Source: Lingula anatina (lineage: Eukaryota; Brachiopoda; Lingulata; Lingulida; Lingulidae). From it: a DNA stretch of 35,084 bases. Made by a program: the position numbers and the translations under genes. Below the pieces are notes generated by a model that was not told the origin of the DNA, did not search any database, and worked only from the letters and a program-made list of their open reading frames with translations. Location of the stretch: NCBI RefSeq assembly GCF_001039355.2, contig NW_019773800.1, forward strand, positions 10,827 to 45,910. The letters run 5' to 3'. Shown in pieces: positions 30,463 to 35,084 of the stretch (position 1 is its first letter; each line of letters starts with the position of its first letter).

Positions 30463-33000
30463 CTAAAAATGGAAATGAATAATTAAAAAAATTACTATTG
30501 AATTGAAAAGCCTCTGAAACTCGTTTTGACCTTTAGCTTTGAGAAAGGGCCAAGAATTTCTAACCCTCTAATTCCATCTTTTGGCAGAAGGACATTTTTA
30601 TATACCTTTCTGTCCAAGATGATGAATCAGGCTTTTCCTACACAACAGAACTCCCATGATTAAGACTTTCTTCTGAAGCTGTTTGAAGCTACACTGCTGT
30701 AAGTGCATTTTCCTTTGAAACAGTCAGACCTGCAAACTGCCTAGCAATGAATTCAATGTGCCACTTCCAAATAGAATTTATTTATTGTTTAGTAGGTGCA
30801 AATGACTGAATGCATAGGAGGGAATTTTTCGCATCAAAATAAAGCAAATTTTGCAACTGATTGTCATTACATGATCTACAGTACGCATATATGCCATGTT
30901 AAAATCATTCTGATTTTTTTCTGATTTATTACTTAAGTATCATCAAAGGTAATACGTCCTGAGCTGGTCTAATCTGTGTTACATATATCTTTCCAGTATT
31001 TTCCAACAATCCTTATAACACCCATATCGGCAATGGTATTCATTTTCTAGTGCATGTGCTTCCTCTATATTTGTGAAATTAAAACTGAAATTACTTGTAA
31101 ATTGACTAATTATTCCCATGGAATCCATTAATAAATTAAAATTCTTTCAATAAGAAGCTCTCTTATTTCGCCAGTCACATTGTGTAATATTATACTTTTA
31201 TGGTGACTTTTATAATTCAGCCTACATTTTCTCACATTTGCAATGAAAGGTTTCATGTAACCCAGCCAAAAGAACAAAGCACTGTTTAAATTTCGTAGTA
31301 TTTCACTTTCTGTTTATTCTTGATAAGTGGGTTTAGGAAGTTTCCTCTCACAAGATTAGCTCTTAAATAGTTCTGAAAGAATGAGTCATTTATTCTATAA
31401 TTTAAGCTAAAGGATGTCTGCATAGATCCAAGCAAGTATTAAATATCAAATGCTGGATTTCGCTTTTGTTCATTATATTTTCTATAGTTTAAATTTTACA
31501 ATAACTACCTACCCATCACACAAATGGCCTACTTGTATTTAAAAATTCCACTATTATATTTCCCAATTCCTAGAACCTTTAAGTTCAGCATTTTAAAATA
31601 GTTCAAAACTAATGAGAACCACACATCCAGCAAACAGCACACCTCTAAGCAAGATTGATGCTCTGAGCAAGGAGCCAGACGTCATGGTATCTATTTTTAT
31701 ATTCTAAAATGTTTTCAGACAGTGATGATAGCCATGGTGATCACAGCAGAGGCCTCTCCTGAAGGCCAGATCAGACAAGATTAACTTGAGACTGAAATTC
31801 AGCCAAACTTTAACTTAAAAGGAGCAAATTACACAATATTAAAGAGAAAGTCATTGAGCAAAAACGTTCACTGTTTCTCAAAAATTCATAAGTCTGACAA
31901 ACAACAAATGTCCTACGTATTTCCGGTCCCAAATCGTTCTTGTCTGAATGCGGCCCTTCACTTCTGTGCTTCCAAAACCTAGTGGTATTTGCATAGTTAA
32001 AACAGCTTCTCCTTCCCCAGGCAGGTGATTCAGGTTACTGCTGCTGTTCTACCAAATGTTGATTTAAAGACTCAACTCATTAAACTGCAAAAGTGTTGCC
32101 TGGGTTCTGTTACTTTGAGGTTGGCATAAAACCCTTGGATCTTACCTATACATATATTCAATATCATAAATTGGGGTCCTTGATAATGTCGCCAAATTAA
32201 GACAATTTAGGGGTAATTAAATAAGTAATTTATGGAAATTCCAAACCAAGAAACCTGAAATTTCAACAAGCTTTCAGTTTCTTGAAGTCAGGTTTTAGAA
32301 CTTCCTTTTTACTGTATTGCATAAAACCATATGACCTAAGAACAAGACTTTCAAATTGTATTCCAGTAAAATAATTCCAAGAACATATTTAGATAATGGT
32401 TAAAAGGTTAATAATTTAAGTCTATTAATACAGCTTCAAGCCTCATAAATGAGAATCAATGCTTGTTACTTGGAGTCTCGAATTGATGATTTTGATTGCT
32501 GTATTAATGACTTGAGCTTTGATTTCATCATCTGATTGTATAAATTTACACCGACAATTTTATTGGTAAGACCCAAGCCTGGATCTAACTTACAAAGTTC
32601 TGGTGAAACCATTTTGCCTTGAAATATATTCATAATCACAGATTCACCCTCTTGATCCATTTGTCAAATAAGCATTAATATGGAAATAAAGGATTTATAG
32701 ACTACAGTGTATGTAAGTTTTAGATTATGTGGATCATTTCAGTATGGCTGGGTTACCAAGCTTCAATATGTATATATACTAGTACTCTGTCAGCAACCAC
32801 TAAGTAAGTAATTAACTGAAATCATCAAGTTAATGAAACAGGTTCATAATCCCTGCAGAGATGAGTTCATTTAGACTGATAATCTCTATCAGAATAGAGT
32901 GAACAGGAATTGCCAGGCAGATGACCTTTGCTGCCCAAGCACTCCTGGAATTTCCATTTTTGGCTAGTGGCATTTGTTAAGATGTTCCTGCTTCAGTAAC
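30463..33000. other. Upstream sequence, no gene recognised
   Basis: AT-rich DNA to the 5' side of the start-codon exon. The acceptor at 30463 implies it is intron of the 5' UTR, with a noncoding first exon and promoter further right, but I cannot place them. A 64-codon minus-strand frame at 32466-32660 matches nothing I know. Confidence 0.55.
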
Positions 33001-33005
33001 TCACT

Positions 33006-33062
33006 GGCAGAGGATTGGCTGACCTCTGCCAGAGAGGTCACTTGAGACTGATGGTCAGCCAA
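33006..33062. promoter_or_regulatory. Cluster of overlapping inverted repeats with AGGTCA half-sites
   Basis: Three perfect inverted pairs overlap: GGCAGAGG/CCTCTGCC (33006-33013, 33023-33030), GACCTCT/AGAGGTC (33021-33027, 33033-33039) and TTGGCTGACC/GGTCAGCCAA (33015-33024, 33053-33062). TGACCT at 33020 and AGGTCA at 33035 form an everted pair of nuclear-receptor-type half-sites. The role is inferred only; it could equally be a transposon end. Confidence 0.35.
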
Positions 33063-33140
33063 GAGTTTCTCTTGAGTCTGCCCATCATTGTATGAAAGCT
33101 ATAACGTGTACTTAGACTGCTCTTTTTTATCTACAACTAG

Positions 33141-33335
33141 ATGAACTATGAAATCATCTGTAGTCTGGAAAACGTCAGCAATGATATTGATAGAGGCCAA
33201 TTAGCATCTACATACCATTTGCTGAACCACAAATTGCCACTGAAAGAAAAACTACCATCAGTTATAATCCGGAATAGTGCCATCTATGAATTATATCCTC
33301 CATCATTCCCAACCCTGGAAGAATTCATACATTAA
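33141..33335 (+). other. Possible plus-strand exon resembling an AMPK-family UBA-like segment
   Basis: A 64-codon frame follows directly after a pyrimidine-rich acceptor-like sequence (TCTTTTTTATCTACAACTAG) and ends with TAA. It reads EIICSLENVSNDIDRGQLAS then TYHLLNHKL. The pattern E-hydrophobic-x-SL...QLA-x-x-YHL resembles the segment after the kinase domain in AMPK alpha and related kinases. I see no kinase-domain exons nearby, so it could be a stray fragment, a neighbouring gene's exon or chance. Confidence 0.25.
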
Positions 33336-33751
33336 CCACAGGTAACACAAATCTAAACTACAGCAGTGACATCTTTTTTCTCTCACCCTTAAAACCAAGT
33401 CTTTGATGCTGTACAGCGCCCCCCTTGATGTGAGTAGGGAAAAGACTAACTGCACTCACTGGAACACTAAGCTGCTCTCTCCATTCACTACTGAGTCCAC
33501 CTGAGCTCTCAGGTAAACATTACTGGGCCATAAAATATGTAGGAATCATACCAACACGACCTTAATGTGTTCTTCATTCTGGCTGAGTGCAAACAATACA
33601 TCGCCTTAACATGGTGTCACAAGGTGAACCCAGTTACAGATTATAACTACTTAACAGTATTATGGATTAATGTTTTTTATATCCTGTATTGAAAACACAA
33701 AGGGAAGTTAATGTTCATATGGAATCACATCAGATAGAACCATTGTATTAC

Positions 33752-35001
33752 ACTACCAAGTGTATTCATAACCTTGTTTGCATTCTCTCTCTCTCTTTTT
33801 TTTTTTTTTTGGTGGAAAAAATAACTTACTCTGCAAGAGGTAAAACAAATCAGATCAGTGATGGCATGTTAATATGCAGCAGAATTTCATCCTTCATGGT
33901 AATGATTCTAGGCCAATACCAGAAAGTAAATACTCCCTAAAATGATTTATTTTGGCTAAACAAAACATGCTTAACTCATTTTCAGCAAGTCTTCATGGAT
34001 TTGGAGAAGATTTAATTGTAGCATCGCTAAAACAGCATTACCTTTATCCACCAGCGCAGCTTACTATAAGCAGTAAGCTAGAACCTAGCTGTGAAAATCA
34101 GAGGTTGTTTCAGTACACAAGATGAAGTGTCACTATCTCAATCAACATCCATGGAGATCTCTGTCAAACAGACAGCTTTCTTCCTCCATTCCCTTTATCT
34201 CCAATTGTCACCAAGAAAGTTCCTAAGATCTAGGTTTCTTTCAGCTAATAATAAGCGTGACCATCTCTTCCTCAGCACATTGCCCTGTGGCTCCAGCAGA
34301 TAACATCCTCATCACAATGAAACACTAGCTCCTCGAAAGTGATGTGTTTTTTGCAAAAGTAATACTTATCTNTTTTATTAAACTACCAAGTGTTTTTTAT
34401 AACCTTTTTGCATTCTCTCTCTCTCTTTTTTTTTTTTTTTGGTGGAAAAAATAACTTACTCTGCAAGAGGTAAAACAAATCAGATCAGTGATGGCATGTT
34501 AATATGCAGCAGAATTTCATCCTTCATGGTAATGATTCTAGGCCAATACCAGAAAGTAAATACTCCCTAAAATGATTTATTTTGGCTAAACAAAACATGC
34601 TTAACTCATTTTCAGCAAGTCTTCATGGATTTGGAGAAGATTTAATTGTAGCATCGCTAAAACAGCATTACCTTTATCCACCAGCGCAGCTTACTATAAG
34701 CAGTAAGCTAGAACCTAGCTGTGAAAATCAGAGGTTGTTTCAGTACACAAGATGAAGTGTCACTATCTCAATCAACATCCATGGAGATCTCTGTCAAACA
34801 GACAGCTTTCTTCCTCCATTCCCTTTATCTCCAATTGTCACCAAGAAAGTTCCTAAGATCTAGGTTTCTTTCAGCTAATAATAAGCGTGACCATCTCTTC
34901 CTCAGCACATTGCCCTGTGGCTCCAGCAGATAACATCCTCATCACAATGAAACACTAGCTCCTCGAAAGTGATGTGTTTTTTGCAAAAGTAATACTTATC
35001 T
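33752..35001. repeat. Near-identical direct duplication, 630-bp offset, joined at an N
   Basis: 33781-34371 equals 34411-35001, with a few mismatches in the leading 30 bp of the second copy. The only N in the window (34372) sits at the junction, and the mismatches cluster next to it. This is the pattern of an unmerged overlap in assembly or of two haplotypes placed in tandem. It holds no recognisable gene; the 70-codon frames in each copy are the same sequence read twice. Confidence 0.9.
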
Positions 35002-35084
35002 CCTCCTCACATGCTCTGTCCTGTGCAAAGTTTCGTTTTTTGTTTCAGCATTTTTGAGGTTTATGTGGCAGGGTTCTGGATACC

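Noticed and set aside
30069-30482. 137-codon plus-strand open frame
   Set aside because: Its right part is antisense to the talin start-codon exon and the rest is Ser/Leu/Phe-rich low-complexity; no family resemblance.
32466-32660. 64-codon minus-strand frame upstream of talin
   Set aside because: No family similarity that I can see and no clear splice context; not listed as a gene.
34091-34933. Two identical 70-codon plus-strand frames
   Set aside because: They are the same sequence in the two copies of the suspected assembly duplication and resemble no known protein.
1-35084. tRNA, rRNA or other structured RNA genes
   Set aside because: No cloverleaf, rRNA core or snRNA-like block was recognised by eye; a covariance-model scan would be needed to exclude small ones.

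Overview
The window carries most of one metazoan talin gene (the TLN1/TLN2/rhea family), transcribed from the minus strand. Fifty coding exons can be placed from the start codon at 30428-30430 down to 1449. Joined in order they give 7,089 nt, or 2,363 codons, with no internal stop and every splice phase matching its partner. The reading follows vertebrate talin from the F0 FERM subdomain to the start of the C-terminal actin-binding R13 (I/LWEQ) domain. About 180-200 codons (the rest of R13 and the dimerization helix) are missing and must lie beyond the left edge.

The host looks like an invertebrate animal. The DNA is AT-rich, with many short introns, low-complexity tracts and small inverted-repeat elements. 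The protein is clearly close to vertebrate talins in the FERM F3 region and the rod. I cannot name the phylum from this window.

Layout, left to right: 1-1448 is intronic AT-rich sequence with a T40/G11 tract. 1449-5540 holds R13 start, R12 and R11 exons. 5860-9953 holds R10, R9, the end of R7 and R8. 11284-15001 holds R8 to R4/R5. 15464-20464 holds R4 to R1. 20869-21320 is the head-rod linker. 21528-25023 is FERM F3, F2, F1 and part of F0. 25024-30294 is a 5.3-kb first coding intron. 30295-30462 is the start-codon exon. 30463-35084 is upstream sequence with a possible unrelated plus-strand exon, a cluster of overlapping inverted repeats, and a 630-bp-offset near-identical duplication joined at an N, which is probably an assembly artefact.

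Talin links integrin beta tails (through F3) and acidic membranes to F-actin and vinculin (through the rod). All genic content recognised here belongs to that one protein. The points worth a second look are an in-frame 63-bp exon in R13 that may be an insertion, one GC-AG intron, partial duplications of exon edges inside introns, a CAGGGGTGGA-ended MITE, a foldback element, a CpG-dense patch in an otherwise CpG-poor intron, and the AMPK-like plus-strand reading frame. I see no convincing wholly new biological system.
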